A stretch of 64,000 nt of DNA from Anaerolinea thermophila (GCF_020723905.1 NZ_DYHZ01000009.1:62001-126000), one strand, 5' to 3'; numbered from the stretch's first letter, positions 50,371 to 59,638 are shown. The notes: a model not told the origin generated them from the letters alone. Program-made: numbers and translations.

Positions 50371-51552
50371 TCAGTTAAAAAGTGCCAGAAAGGCTTCGAC
50401 CACCTGCGGATCGAAGTGCGTCCCGGCGCAACGGCGCAGTTCAGCCAGCGCCTCATGATGCGAGACGGCAGGGCGATACACCCTTCCATCGGTCATGGCG
50501 GTATAGGCATCCACCACCGCAAGGATGCGCGCTCCCAGCGGAATGCGACTTCCCGCAAGCCCGTAAGGGTAGCCGGTGCCATCAAAGCGCTCATGATGCG
50601 CCAGCACCAGCATGGCAACATGTTCCAGACCTGAAAGCATCAGGATGATCTCGGCGCCTTTTTGCGGATGGGTTTTCATCACCTTCCATTCCTCAGCGCT
50701 CAATTCACCGGGCTTGCGCAGGGTCTCATCAGGGATGCCCACTTTGCCCAGGTCGTGAAGGATTGCCGCCCAGCGCACGGCTTCTACCTCTTCGGGCGGG
50801 CACCCCATGTGACGCGCCAGTTTGCCCGCCAGTTCAGTCATCCGGCGGCTGTGATCGCCGGTGTACAGGTCACGCTGTTCCAGCATGGACACCAGCGCGC
50901 GAATGGCAGTCACCTGGCTTTCGTGCAGGCGAGCGTTGAGCATGGTGCGGTGAATGGCGGCGGCGGCTTGATCGGCAATCATGACCGCCAGGCGGATACG
51001 CTCTTCATTGAAGAGCACCTCTTCCTTGCGCCAGTGGTCCCCCAGCACAATCAACCCCACAGTCTCATCCGCCACGCGCATGGGCACCAGACAGAGACTG
51101 TTCAAGTCATTTAACCCGAGATTCTGACGCACCATGGGCGTATGGACGAAATCGTACGCCTGATACACCACCGGACCCTGACTGTGAAGCACCTGGCGGT
51201 ACTCGCGCAGTGCCGCGGGCAGGCGCTCCAGCCTCCGACGCTGCATTTCGGGCAAGCGCTCATCGATTTCAATCAGGCGCGTGACCAGGCGTCCGTCTTC
51301 TTCCAGGGTGAGGATGCGGCAGTACACCACCTGTAACAAACTGAGGCTGTGCCTGGCTATGGTTTTGAGAATCGTATCCAGCCGGTTGGTCTGATTCAAC
51401 AGACGGCTGAGGTTGAAAAGGTCGGCAAAATGCTCGTTTGCCTCCGGAGCGGAGGGCGCCCCGGCAAGAACCTGATTTTGCCCGAGATACTGGTGCAATG
51501 CCATGGAAAAATCTCCCGCGATGTGCCTTTCCAACCCCACCTCGCTCCCCAT
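50371..51552 (-). CDS. GAF/HD-GYP cyclic-di-GMP phosphodiesterase-like protein
   Basis: 393 aa. Residues about 45-195 form a GAF-like sensor domain (LFNLSRLLNQTNRLDTILKTIARHSLSLLQ... LNSLCLVPMRVADETVGLIVLGDHW). Residues about 215-390 are HD-GYP: HSRRMTELAGKLARHMG, AAILHDLGKVGIPD, KTHPQKGAEIILML, VLAHHERFDGTGYPYGLAGSRIPLGARILAVVDAYTAM. HD and GYP motifs are intact, so c-di-GMP or cGAMP hydrolysis is expected. ATG overlaps the stop of the NHLP-clan gene. No receiver domain, so the input comes through GAF or partner proteins. Confidence 0.92.
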   Translation of the reverse strand: MGSEVGLERHIAGDFSMALHQYLGQNQVLAGAPSAPEANEHFADLFNLSRLLNQTNRLDTILKTIARHSLSLLQVVYCRILTLEEDGRLVTRLIEIDERLPEMQRRRLERLPAALREYRQVLHSQGPVVYQAYDFVHTPMVRQNLGLNDLNSLCLVPMRVADETVGLIVLGDHWRKEEVLFNEERIRLAVMIADQAAAAIHRTMLNARLHESQVTAIRALVSMLEQRDLYTGDHSRRMTELAGKLARHMGCPPEEVEAVRWAAILHDLGKVGIPDETLRKPGELSAEEWKVMKTHPQKGAEIILMLSGLEHVAMLVLAHHERFDGTGYPYGLAGSRIPLGARILAVVDAYTAMTDGRVYRPAVSHHEALAELRRCAGTHFDPQVVEAFLALFN

Positions 51553-51833
51553 CAGCGCTGTGGGTCAACCGAGAAAATGCGCAGGGCGCTCACCTGCATG
51601 GCAAAATCCGCCAGATCGCTGGCTTGAATGGCGGCAAGTTGCTGTTGTTCCTCGCCCTGCAGATGAAAAGCCTCTCCGCCGAAACCGCTGGCAATGGCTT
51701 GCGCCGGGTTGCTCAAAAGCAGTCGGCGAAACTGTGGACTGATCACCGCCGCGGTCAGCAGGCGGCTCAGTTCCTGTTCAGGATGCGTTCGAGAAGGTCC
51801 GGTCAGATTGCTTTCCTGAAATGAAGTGACCAT
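51552..51833 (-). CDS. NHLP-clan small protein (Os1348-like)
   Basis: 93 aa, no membrane segment. ELSRLLTAAVISPQFRRLLLSNPAQAIASGFGGEAFHLQGEEQQQLAAIQASDLADFAMQV matches the pattern of nitrile-hydratase-leader-like small proteins (two short helices with xxxAxxDPxFRxxLLxxPxxAL). In natural-product systems such domains act as leader peptides, but no core peptide or modification enzyme is present, so a signalling or docking role is more likely. Coupled on both sides: 3 bp to DUF5317, overlap with HD-GYP. Confidence 0.6.
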   Translation of the reverse strand: MVTSFQESNLTGPSRTHPEQELSRLLTAAVISPQFRRLLLSNPAQAIASGFGGEAFHLQGEEQQQLAAIQASDLADFAMQVSALRIFSVDPQR

Positions 51834-51836
51834 GCC

Positions 51837-52442
51837 TCATCCTTCCTGAGCGGCAACCGGTGAAGCAGAAACCCGGGGAACAGCAGACGGACGGTCAGCC
51901 AGCGCCCACAAAGCGCGGATGCCCCCCAGCGCCACCAGTACATCCCCCGGGCTGAATGCCGCCCGATTCCACCCGTAATGGATAAAGAAAATATCCGAAA
52001 GAAACCACAGACGGGTTTGAAACACTGGCAGGACGATGTCTTTCCCGGTGCCCAGACGCGCCCCGATTTGCCATGAGTCGGGAGACACGTGCGGAAGCAC
52101 CCGCTGAACCATCTCCGGGGAGATGGGCATCCAACCGCCGTTGAGGAGAATCACCAGCAGGTTGGATGCCAGCCCCAGTGCCAGCAGTGGAAAACCGGGC
52201 CTGGAAACATTTGCCAGGGCGAAGAGAAGCAGCCCGATCTGCGATGAAATTAAAGCCAGAGATGCCCAGAAATCCGGAATCTCGAAGCGGGTGGGAAGCA
52301 CAAAAGCGAACAACTGTGGCAGGAACGCCACGAAGAGCAAGCCCATCCAGCGCACCTCGAAGGGATGCAGTTCGCGGCGCAGAATCAGCCCGCGCAGTAC
52401 TGCCGCCGCCAGACCCACCGAAAACGCTCCGAGCAGGATCAT
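51837..52442 (-). CDS. DUF5317 integral membrane protein
   Basis: 201 aa with about five or six hydrophobic helices. NLLVILLNGGWMPISPEMVQRV, then TRLWFLSDIFFIHYGWNRAAFSPGDVLVALGGIRALW are characteristic of DUF5317. The conserved outward-facing N-G-G-x-M-P and D-I-F segments suggest a binding or transport site. Family function is unknown. It lies between a 41-aa membrane peptide (9-bp gap) and an NHLP-clan protein. Confidence 0.75.
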   Translation of the reverse strand: MILLGAFSVGLAAAVLRGLILRRELHPFEVRWMGLLFVAFLPQLFAFVLPTRFEIPDFWASLALISSQIGLLLFALANVSRPGFPLLALGLASNLLVILLNGGWMPISPEMVQRVLPHVSPDSWQIGARLGTGKDIVLPVFQTRLWFLSDIFFIHYGWNRAAFSPGDVLVALGGIRALWALADRPSAVPRVSASPVAAQEG

Positions 52443-52451
52443 GGCAATGCC

Positions 52452-52577
52452 CTAGTGGAAGAATCCACCTGCATCTTCCGGAGCGCCAGCGCCCAGGATG
52501 AAGAGCACCAGCATCAGGGCGAACACGACCAGCCGCACTTTGCGGCTATCAGCAAACAGGGAAACGAGCGTGGACAT
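52452..52577 (-). CDS. 41-aa single-pass membrane peptide
   Basis: Small ORF: MSTLVSLFADSRKVR, one helix (LVVFALMLVLFILGAGA) and a short acidic/aromatic tail APEDAGGFFH. Strong SD GGGAGGT 5 nt before ATG. First gene of the DUF5317/NHLP/HD-GYP operon. Topology would place the tail outside if the basic N-terminus stays in, so it could be a sensor subunit or a peptide signal; this is speculation from layout. Confidence 0.65.
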   Translation of the reverse strand: MSTLVSLFADSRKVRLVVFALMLVLFILGAGAPEDAGGFFH

Positions 52578-52623
52578 GGTTTACCTCCCATCAAAAAGTT
52601 CTATTTTCATCGTAGCAGGGGGG

Positions 52624-52647
52624 AGGCATCAAAACAGGCATCAAAAC
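52624..52647 (-). repeat. Two tandem copies of a 12-bp element upstream of the signalling operon
   Basis: AGGCATCAAAAC repeated exactly twice on plus (GTTTTGATGCCT on minus), 47 bp upstream of the 41-aa ORF and just beyond an extended -10 (TGC-TACGAT near 52610). Position fits an activator site. Downstream of it, 52648-52746 is AT-rich without visible features. Confidence 0.6.
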
Positions 52648-52746
52648 GGTCGTTAATTTGGCAAAATGGGAACTTTCTAATGTTTAATTTCTTAATTTAA
52701 TTCCTATTTTTAATGGGAAACCCCCGTCTGGATCGGCAGGAAGCAC

Positions 52747-52778
52747 AAAAAAATCCCGCAAGCCCAAGCCTGCGGGAT
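52747..52778 (-). terminator. Intrinsic terminator of the nusA-truB operon
   Basis: On minus: ATCCCGCA, 10-nt loop, TGCGGGAT, then T6-7 (A-run 52747-52753 on plus). Confidence 0.85.
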
Positions 52779-52858
52779 CAATAACAAAGCAATACTTCCT
52801 CACCCTCCGGCGGATGCCGTTCCACCGGAAGTCGGGAATGCATTCGTCTAACGTCTTT

Positions 52859-53782
52859 TCAGGACTGGAAGAACACCTTGCGCGGTTGCCAGGCGTTTTC
52901 CTCAGGAACATACTCCAGCAAAGCCACCAGTTCGCCCAGCACGCTGACGGCGCGCACCATGTTGCCCGGCACCGGTTCTTCAGCAGGGATGCGGTGTCCA
53001 TGGCGCACTTCGTTGACCTGTTCATCGGTCAGTTCCAGCGCAGGCCAGTCTGCCAGCGCCTCAGCAGCGGGGATGAGGTACTGGTACCAGGTGCCGTCCT
53101 GGAAGGCTTCGCGCAGTTTGCGCAGGGGAACGGCATCGCGCAGGGTAAAACGCCCGCTTTTGGTACGGCGCAAGCCTACCAGATGCGCACCACACCCCAG
53201 CGCCTGCCCCAGATCGTGCGCCAGCGATCGCACATACGTGCCCGATGAGCAGTAGATGTCAATCACCGCTTCGGGCGGCGCCCATTCGAGCAATTCCAGG
53301 CTGTACACCTTGATTTTACGCGGCGCCAGATCTACCTCTTCACCTTCACGCGCCATCTCATAGGCTCTCCGACCCTGCACTTTGATGGCTGAGTAGGGCG
53401 GCGGCACCTGTTCAATCTCGCCCACAAACTGCTGAAGGGCTTGCGCGAACTGCTCTTCGGTGATGCTCTCCACCGGCACCGAACCTGAACCGGTGACCCG
53501 CCCATCGGCATCGTAGGTATCGGTGCTTGAACCCAGGCGGATAATTGCCTGATAGCGCTTATCAGAAGCCGAGACATACTCGCTCAGACGCACCGCCGGA
53601 CCGATGAGAACGACCAGCACACCTGAAGCGCGCGGGTCCAGCGTGCCGGTGTGCCCGGCACGGCGAATATTGGTACCTTTGCGGATAATCTGCACCACAT
53701 CGTGCGAGGTCATGCCGACCGGTTTATCCACAACCAGCACCCCCGAAACCGTATTGCGAACGTCCATCGGGTTTTCCATCAT
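52859..53782 (-). CDS. truB: tRNA pseudouridine(55) synthase
   Basis: 307 aa. VSGVLVVDKPVGMTSHDVVQIIRKG, catalytic Asp in RRAGHTGTLDPRASGVLVVLIGPAVRL, DKRYQAIIRLGSSTDTYDADG, PPPYSAIKVQGRRAYEMAREG and YCSSGTYVRSLAHDLGQALGCGAHLVGLRRT are all TruB. It makes the T-loop pseudouridine of tRNA. The C-terminal PUA-like extension is short. Last gene of the transcription/translation operon, 80 bp after nrnA. Confidence 0.94.
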   Translation of the reverse strand: MMENPMDVRNTVSGVLVVDKPVGMTSHDVVQIIRKGTNIRRAGHTGTLDPRASGVLVVLIGPAVRLSEYVSASDKRYQAIIRLGSSTDTYDADGRVTGSGSVPVESITEEQFAQALQQFVGEIEQVPPPYSAIKVQGRRAYEMAREGEEVDLAPRKIKVYSLELLEWAPPEAVIDIYCSSGTYVRSLAHDLGQALGCGAHLVGLRRTKSGRFTLRDAVPLRKLREAFQDGTWYQYLIPAAEALADWPALELTDEQVNEVRHGHRIPAEEPVPGNMVRAVSVLGELVALLEYVPEENAWQPRKVFFQS

Positions 53783-53862
53783 GTCACTTCACTCCCCAGT
53801 TTTCAGACACCCTCTGTCCATAAATTTTTCCGCATACAGGTCAAAAAGGCACACTGTCCTTT

Positions 53863-54843
53863 TTATTGTCCATTCGATTTCATCATTTCTCTGGCGCTCT
53901 GGAGCAATTGCTCGGTTGCCGCCAGCACCCGCTCACAGACCTCTTCGACGGTGCCGGGAATCTCCGCTCCAGCCGCCGCCGGATGCCCGCCGCCGCCAAA
54001 CTGCACCGCCAGCGCAGACACGTCAATGCCCGGGCGCGACCGCCATGAGACCTTGACCCTGCCCTCTTTCTGTTCATTGAACAGCACCACAATGTCACAT
54101 TCGGTGGAAGAGAGGAAGTTGATTAAGTCGGCGTCATCGTTGCCGTTGTAGCCGGTGGCTTCGCGGTCCTGCTGATACAGCACCGTCCAGAACAGTCCGT
54201 TTTTCCGCTGTAAACGTTCCAGCCCAAAGCCCCAGAAACGCACGGCTTCAAAAGATTTAAGGAGCAGAGCCGCACGGTAAAGTTCCGGCAAGTCTGCCCC
54301 CCTGTCCATTAAATCTGCCGCCAGTCTCAACGCTTTGGATGTCGTGTTGGATGTTCGAAATCCTATTGTATCCGTAATAATTCCGGCAAGCAAGGCAGAT
54401 GCGGCATCTTTTTCCAGCGGGAAACCCCAAACAGGCAGTTGCTCTGCCAGAATGGCGGCAGTTGCCACTGCGCTGGGGTCCACCCAGTTGAGGCGAGCAA
54501 AGCGGGTGTTGGTGATGTGATGATCAATGTTGACGTCCACCGGCACGCCTTCGGGCAGTCCAGCGGTGCGCGGGATGTCAGACGAATCCAGCACCACCAG
54601 CAAATCCGCCTCCTGGTCGGCTGTGCGCACAATCTGCCGGCTGCCGGGCAAAAAGCGCAGGGGTTGCGGCACGCCGTCGGGCAGGATCATCTGTACCTGT
54701 TTTCCGGCAGACTGTAAACTCAACCCCAGTCCCAGCATCGAGCCAATGGCATCGCCATCCGGGCGGATGTGGGTGAGGATGCGGACACGGTGGGCGTCAT
54801 GGAGGGCTTGTGCGGGGGAGTCGCACCGGTCCAGTCCGTTCAT
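53863..54843 (-). CDS. nrnA: DHH-family nanoRNase / pAp phosphatase
   Basis: 326 aa. DHH phosphoesterase motifs: RILTHIRPDGDAIGSMLGLGLSL, LLVVLDSSDIPRTAG, VDVNIDHHITNTRFARLNWVD; C-terminal DHHA1 domain with VSWRSRPGIDVSALAVQFGGGGHPAAAGAEI. It degrades 2-5 nt RNAs and pAp in organisms without Orn. Overlaps rbfA by 4 bp, the usual place for this gene in the nusA-infB-rbfA neighbourhood. Confidence 0.92.
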   Translation of the reverse strand: MNGLDRCDSPAQALHDAHRVRILTHIRPDGDAIGSMLGLGLSLQSAGKQVQMILPDGVPQPLRFLPGSRQIVRTADQEADLLVVLDSSDIPRTAGLPEGVPVDVNIDHHITNTRFARLNWVDPSAVATAAILAEQLPVWGFPLEKDAASALLAGIITDTIGFRTSNTTSKALRLAADLMDRGADLPELYRAALLLKSFEAVRFWGFGLERLQRKNGLFWTVLYQQDREATGYNGNDDADLINFLSSTECDIVVLFNEQKEGRVKVSWRSRPGIDVSALAVQFGGGGHPAAAGAEIPGTVEEVCERVLAATEQLLQSAREMMKSNGQ

Positions 54844-55247
54844 GCCTCCTCGTCTTCATCCTCCACAGGGGGTGTGGCAGGGGCGGCAGGCGCAGGGCTT
54901 TCCTGCTCCCGCAAAGATGCCAGCAAACGCTCGATGTGATCTGCCCGTTCGGGGGTCACATCCCAGTGAAAGCGCAGGCGCGGGAAAGTGCGCAGTTCGA
55001 TGTTCGCCGCCAGAGCGCTGCGCAGGAATCCAGCGGCATGGCGCAAGCCCTCCAGCACTTCCTCTTTGCGCACCTGACCTTCCACCGCCGAGACAAAAAT
55101 ATCGGCGTATGCCAGTTCTCGATCAACCTTCACACCGGTCACCGAAATACCCGACAGACGCGGGTCGGCGACTTCGCGCACCAGGATTTCCGATAAATCC
55201 TCGCGAATGCGGTCTTCAATCCGTTTCAAGCGAATTTTCGAGGGCAT
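54840..55247 (-). CDS. rbfA: Ribosome-binding factor A
   Basis: 135 aa. RLKRIEDRIREDLSEILVREVADPRLSGISVTGVKVDRELAYADIFVSAVEG is the KH-like RbfA start; GLRHAAGFLRSALAANIELRTFPRLRFHWD follows. A Pro/Ala/Glu-rich tail of about 20 residues ends the protein. It matures the 16S rRNA 5' end at low temperature. 34 bp after infB. Confidence 0.92.
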   Translation of the reverse strand: MPSKIRLKRIEDRIREDLSEILVREVADPRLSGISVTGVKVDRELAYADIFVSAVEGQVRKEEVLEGLRHAAGFLRSALAANIELRTFPRLRFHWDVTPERADHIERLLASLREQESPAPAAPATPPVEDEDEEA

Positions 55248-55281
55248 AATGACCTACCTCTATCCACAGCGCAGGAGAAAA

Positions 55282-57063
55282 TCACGCACTCTTTTCAATG
55301 ATGTAGCACTCAATGACGTCGCCGGGCTGAATATCATTGAAGTTGCGGATGCCAATCCCGCACTCGTATCCGGCGCGCACTTCGCGCACATCGTCCTTTT
55401 GAATCTTCAGCGAGGCTATCTCGCCATCGAACAACTGTTTGCCGTTGCGGAACACCCGCACCTTGCCGTTGCGGCGGATTTCGCCTTCCGTCACCCGACA
55501 TCCGGCGACATTGCCCACTTTAGTAATGGTAAAAACCGCCAGCACGCTGGCTTTGCCCACCACCACCTCACGGGTTGCCGGTTCGAGCATGCCTTTGAGG
55601 GCTTTCTCCAGATCTTCGGTCAGACGGTAGATGATATCGTACAGGCGGATGGATACACCCTCGGCTTCTGCCAGACGGCGGGCGCTGGGTTCTGCCTGCA
55701 CGTTGAAGCCCAGGATGATGGCTTTGGAAGCGCTCGCCAGCAGGACGTCGTTATCGGTGACGTTGCCCGCTTCGGCGTGCAGGATGTTGACTTTAATTTC
55801 ACCCTTGGGCAAATCGTTGATGGAGTTAATGATCGGCTCCAGCGACCCCTGTACGTCCACCTTGAGGATGAGACGGAGTTCCTTTTCCTCGCCCGCCTGC
55901 ACCCGCGAGAAGAGTTCCTCAAGGGTGGCTTTGGGCACACGGGCGGCTTTCTGCGCCGCTTCCATCTTGCGCTGTTCCACTACAGCGCGGGCTTCACGCT
56001 CACTGGCATAACGGGTGAACAGTTCACCCACCTCAGGCACCTCGCTTAAGCCCATCACCTGCACCGGCGTGGAAGGACCTGCCGAGCGAATCTTGCGCCC
56101 GCGAAAGTCGAACATGGCGCGCAGTTTACCGTAGGCTGTTCCGGCAACAATGATATCGCCCACCTCCAGCGTGCCGTTCTGCACCAGCAGGGTGGCGACC
56201 GGACCGCGGCTCTTATCCACCTGGGCTTCCACCACCGTGCCAATCACCTTGCCTTTGGGGTTGGCGCGGATATCAATCCCCTCGGCAGTAAGCAGGATGG
56301 CTTCCATCAGATCTTCCAGTCCAATGCGCTGTTTGGCAGAAACAGGCACGACCAGGGTATTGCCACCCCACTCGTCAGGGACGAGATCCAGTTCGGCTAA
56401 CTGGCGTTTGACAAAGTCGGGGTTGGCATCGGGACGATCAATCTTGTTGAGCGCCACCACAATGGGCACCCGCGCGGCGCGGGCATGGGCAATGGCTTCA
56501 CGGGTCTGCGGCATCACGCCGTCGTTGGCGGCAACCACCAGAATGACAATATCGGCGCCCTGCGCGCCGCGTGCCCGCATGGCGGTAAAGGCGGCGTGAC
56601 CGGGGGTATCCAGAAAGGTAATCAGGCGCCCTTTATGCTCCACCTGATAAGCGCCAATGTGCTGGGTAATGCCACCGGCTTCGCCTTCGGCAACGTTGGT
56701 GTTGCGGATGGCATCCAGCAGGGTGGTTTTACCGTGATCCACGTGACCCAGGATGGTGACCACCGGAGGGCGAGGAATGAGGTTTTCGGGCTTTTCGGCG
56801 AGGATAGTGCGCCGCCACAGAGGAATTTCGCCGGTTTCGGTTTTTTCCTCTTCAACCATGCTCTCGGCAACGACTTCAAAGCCCAGTTCCGAGACCACGA
56901 TGGCGGCAGTGTCGAAATCAATCTGCTGGTTGATGTTTGCCATCACCCCGTTGGACATCAGGATCTTGATCACCTGAATAGGGCTGGATTCGGTACGCTG
57001 TGCCAGTTCACGCACGGTAATGCTCATGGGAAGTTCGATCTTCTTGCGCCCGTTGTCACTCAT
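55282..57063 (-). CDS. infB: Translation initiation factor IF-2
   Basis: 593 aa from ATG 57063, with perfect SD AAGGAGGTG; the longer frame adds unrelated residues. N-terminal IF2_N domain (MSITVRELAQRTESSPIQVIKILMSNGVMANINQQIDFDTAAIV), G domain with G1 GHVDHGKTTLLD, DTPGHAAFTAMRARGA, NKID and SAK(Q), domain II, and C-terminal domains III-IV (SIRLYDIIYRLTEDLEKALKGML... VFRNGKQLFDGEIASLKIQKDDVREVRAGYECGI). The long variable N-terminal extension of E. coli IF-2 is missing, as is usual for this lineage. Confidence 0.95.
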   Translation of the reverse strand: MSDNGRKKIELPMSITVRELAQRTESSPIQVIKILMSNGVMANINQQIDFDTAAIVVSELGFEVVAESMVEEEKTETGEIPLWRRTILAEKPENLIPRPPVVTILGHVDHGKTTLLDAIRNTNVAEGEAGGITQHIGAYQVEHKGRLITFLDTPGHAAFTAMRARGAQGADIVILVVAANDGVMPQTREAIAHARAARVPIVVALNKIDRPDANPDFVKRQLAELDLVPDEWGGNTLVVPVSAKQRIGLEDLMEAILLTAEGIDIRANPKGKVIGTVVEAQVDKSRGPVATLLVQNGTLEVGDIIVAGTAYGKLRAMFDFRGRKIRSAGPSTPVQVMGLSEVPEVGELFTRYASEREARAVVEQRKMEAAQKAARVPKATLEELFSRVQAGEEKELRLILKVDVQGSLEPIINSINDLPKGEIKVNILHAEAGNVTDNDVLLASASKAIILGFNVQAEPSARRLAEAEGVSIRLYDIIYRLTEDLEKALKGMLEPATREVVVGKASVLAVFTITKVGNVAGCRVTEGEIRRNGKVRVFRNGKQLFDGEIASLKIQKDDVREVRAGYECGIGIRNFNDIQPGDVIECYIIEKSA

Positions 57064-57169
57064 GTTCACCTCCTTGATAATCACACTCAATCCCCATTTG
57101 CGGGGCTTACACACTGCGGCGTTGTCCGGGAGGCAACCTGTATGCAGGACGCACAGGAAGATCAAACCT

Positions 57170-57508
57170 TCATGGCATCATGTCATTCCCCTGTTGTCCT
57201 GGATGGCTTTCGGAGGATTCTTCCTCCTGCGGGAGTTGCGCCACATATGCCAGCAACTGCTCCCGGTCTTCACCGCTCAATTCGGTTTTCAGGGCATGTG
57301 CCAGCGCCCCTTTGAGAGCGCGTTCCCAGCACGAGCGTAAGGCGTGAACGTAAGCCCCCCGTCCCGCCGCTTTTCCGGTGGGATCGAGGCGCACCCCCTG
57401 CGCCGTGCGGACTACCCGTACCAGTTCCCGCTTGGCGAGAACCTGCCGGCACCCCACACAGGTGCGCTGAGGCACATGCTTTACCCGTTGAACCGTTTTC
57501 TTTGTCAC
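57170..57508 (-). CDS. rnpM: YlxR-family RNA-binding protein (RnpM)
   Basis: 112 aa. KHVPQRTCVGCRQVLAKRELVRVVRTAQGVRLDPTGKAAGRGAYVHALRSCWERALKG is the YlxR fold with the RTCVGCR and GRGAYV motifs. In Bacillus the protein binds RNase P RNA and modulates its activity. The C-terminal 30 residues are acidic and Gln-rich. It lies between nusA and infB, its standard location. Confidence 0.9.
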   Translation of the reverse strand: MTKKTVQRVKHVPQRTCVGCRQVLAKRELVRVVRTAQGVRLDPTGKAAGRGAYVHALRSCWERALKGALAHALKTELSGEDREQLLAYVAQLPQEEESSESHPGQQGNDMMP

Positions 57509-57559
57509 CTCTACGTTCTTCTTTTCATCGGGCTGGTCTCCCAGCCCGGAAAATCCGAA

Positions 57560-59452
57560 TTACTCCCAGTCCCAGTCTTCCCCGCGCTTGTGCTTCTTGC
57601 GGATGAAGGACACATCGCGATCGGGGTCGTACTCCACAAAGCGGGAGCCTTTTTTCTTCTTCTTGGATTTCTTGCCCTTCTTATCGGTAGATGTCTCTTC
57701 TTCCTCTTCATCTACCACGTCCACAGGCACATCCGCACGCAGGGTGAAGAGTTCATCAAAGGAGAGTTCCTCCGTTTCCTCTTCCGCCACCGGTGCCGCC
57801 GCCATCTCCGGCTGGCTGACCGCCTCGACCGTTTCCACTGGCAAAGCCATTTCCGGCTCCGCCACGGTTTCATCCGTCACAGGTTCAACAGCCATCTGGA
57901 CGGGTGCTACCTCTGCAGATGGGGCAACCGCTTCGGGTTCTTCCTGAGGCTGTGCCGTGACCACGGTACGCTCAACCAGGGCAGTGATCTCGCTCATCGC
58001 CTTTGGACCAATTCCCTGCAGTTTGAGGATTTGATCGGGGTCGAGTTTCATCTGCATGACTACTTCGCCCACGGTGGAGAAGCCGCCTTCCTGCAAGAGG
58101 TAAGCGACATGCTCGGGCAGACCGCTGTCGAGGATGCTGGTCTGGAAGGCTTCGGCAGGGATGGAAGCGCGGATGGACTGAACGCGGTTGTCTTCCTCTG
58201 CCTTTTTCTCCATGGCGCGGCGGCTGGCACGGCGCTGGACGCGATCCACAAACTGCGCCATGCGGTCGTATTCTTCGGAAGAGAGCGGACGCCCTTCGGC
58301 TTTGCGCGCCAGCAGTCCGCTGACGGCTTCTGCGGCTTCGCGTTCCACTTCGGCAATCTGCGCGTATTCGGGGTCGGTCTGCAGGCGATGCAGGGCTTCA
58401 GCAGCGGCTTCGGTCAGGCTCTTGATGTCAATGCGCCAGCCGGTAAGTTTGGCGGCAAGGCGGGCATTCTGACCATCGCGCCCGATGGCAAGGCTCAACT
58501 GATCCTCGGGGACAACCACCGTGGCAGTCTTGCTAACCGAGGACCTGTCGTCCAGATACACGCCGGTTACCCGCGCCGGGCTGAGCGCTTTGGCGATGTA
58601 CACCGCCGGGTCGGCGTTCCATTCAATCACATCAATTTTCTCATCATGCAATTCGCGCACAATGGCCTGGATGCGCACACCGCGGATGCCCACGCAGGCA
58701 CCCACAGGGTCAATGCCGGGCTGAGTGGCAGAGACAGCAACCTTGGCGCGCTCGCCGGGTTCACGGGCGATAGAACGAATCTCCACAATGCCGTGGTAAA
58801 TTTCGGGCACTTCGGTCTCCAGCAGGCGGCGCAGGAAATTGCGGTGCGTGCGCGAGAGGATGATTTGCGGACCGCGCGGCGAGTCTTTCACCTCGGCAAT
58901 CAACGCACGGACGCGGTCATGCACGCGGAAACGCTCACCGGGGATCATCTCTTTGCGCGGCATCGTGCCTTCGGCGCGCATCTCCAGCCCGATGGTCAAG
59001 CCCTGGGCATTGACCGCCTGTACCACGCCGCTGACGATCTCGCCAACCTGTCTGGCGTAGTGATTCAACTGCATCTGGCGTTCGGCATCGCGAATGCGCT
59101 GCTGGATGACCTGACGGGCAGTCTGCGCAGCCACACGACCGAAATCGCGCGGGGTGCTTTCCACCACAATCATATCGCCCAACTGCACGTTGGGGTTATA
59201 GCGGCGGGCTTCTTCGAGGCTGACTTCGGTCAGCGGCTCGCGTACCTGCTCGACGACTTCCTTCTCCGCGTAGATGGTCACCTTACCTGTATCCAGATCG
59301 ACTTTGGCTTCCACCTGCTGCGCATTCGAGGCATTGACCGCCCGGCGGTACGCCGAAACCATCGCCGACTCCAGCGCTTTGAGAATCACATCGCGCGGCA
59401 GTTGCTTTTCTTCCAGCACTTCATTGAAAGCCAGTACAAACTCGTTCTTCAT
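57560..59452 (-). CDS. nusA: Transcription termination/antitermination factor NusA
   Basis: 630 aa, longer than most NusA (350-500). Order: N-terminal RNAP-binding domain ([40 protein letters not shown]), S1 domain (residues about 130-205), KH1/KH2 ([45 protein letters not shown]... [24 protein letters not shown]), a helical insertion, one HhH repeat ([45 protein letters not shown]), then an acidic, Val/Glu/Pro-rich tail of about 130 residues with a Lys-rich [13 protein letters not shown] segment. rimP does not precede it. Autoregulation is likely through the leader hairpin at 59492. Confidence 0.94.
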   Translation of the reverse strand: MKNEFVLAFNEVLEEKQLPRDVILKALESAMVSAYRRAVNASNAQQVEAKVDLDTGKVTIYAEKEVVEQVREPLTEVSLEEARRYNPNVQLGDMIVVESTPRDFGRVAAQTARQVIQQRIRDAERQMQLNHYARQVGEIVSGVVQAVNAQGLTIGLEMRAEGTMPRKEMIPGERFRVHDRVRALIAEVKDSPRGPQIILSRTHRNFLRRLLETEVPEIYHGIVEIRSIAREPGERAKVAVSATQPGIDPVGACVGIRGVRIQAIVRELHDEKIDVIEWNADPAVYIAKALSPARVTGVYLDDRSSVSKTATVVVPEDQLSLAIGRDGQNARLAAKLTGWRIDIKSLTEAAAEALHRLQTDPEYAQIAEVEREAAEAVSGLLARKAEGRPLSSEEYDRMAQFVDRVQRRASRRAMEKKAEEDNRVQSIRASIPAEAFQTSILDSGLPEHVAYLLQEGGFSTVGEVVMQMKLDPDQILKLQGIGPKAMSEITALVERTVVTAQPQEEPEAVAPSAEVAPVQMAVEPVTDETVAEPEMALPVETVEAVSQPEMAAAPVAEEETEELSFDELFTLRADVPVDVVDEEEEETSTDKKGKKSKKKKKGSRFVEYDPDRDVSFIRKKHKRGEDWDWE

Positions 59453-59491
59453 CGCTCTTACTCTTACTCCAAAATGAACCGGTTACAACAA

Positions 59492-59516
59492 GAAAAGTGG
59501 GGGTTGCCCACTTTTC
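59492..59516 (-). promoter_or_regulatory. Hairpin in the nusA leader
   Basis: 10-bp stem GAAAAGTGGG / CCCACTTTTC with a 5-nt loop, in the untranslated leader of about 90 nt between promoter and ATG 59452. On minus it is followed by TTGTTGTAAC, a weak terminator context, so it may be a target for NusA-dependent pausing. Confidence 0.55.
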
Positions 59517-59549
59517 AACGATGCCAATATGGGTGCGACTTGCGTTCTC

Positions 59550-59578
59550 ATTTTAACACACTCTTTTTGGGGATGCAA
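59550..59578 (-). promoter_or_regulatory. Promoter of the nusA-truB operon
   Basis: On minus: TTGCAT (59573-59578), 17-bp spacer, TAAAAT (59550-59555). Confidence 0.65.
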
Positions 59579-59632
59579 GTCTTTCATCGCGGGTTGTCAG
59601 CCCAAAGTTAAAATGTGTCCCTTTTTTCGTGC

Positions 59633-59638
59633 TACAAT
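59633..59638 (+). promoter_or_regulatory. Extended -10 directly before the Cys-cluster gene
   Basis: TGC-TACAAT, with seven bases between the hexamer and ATG 59646. Predicted transcript start coincides with the start codon, and no SD is present, so the mRNA is probably leaderless. Confidence 0.55.

Noticed and set aside
51552-51833. RiPP (lanthipeptide/thiopeptide) precursor
   Set aside because: No Cys/Ser/Thr-rich core follows the NHLP-like region and no modification enzyme is nearby.
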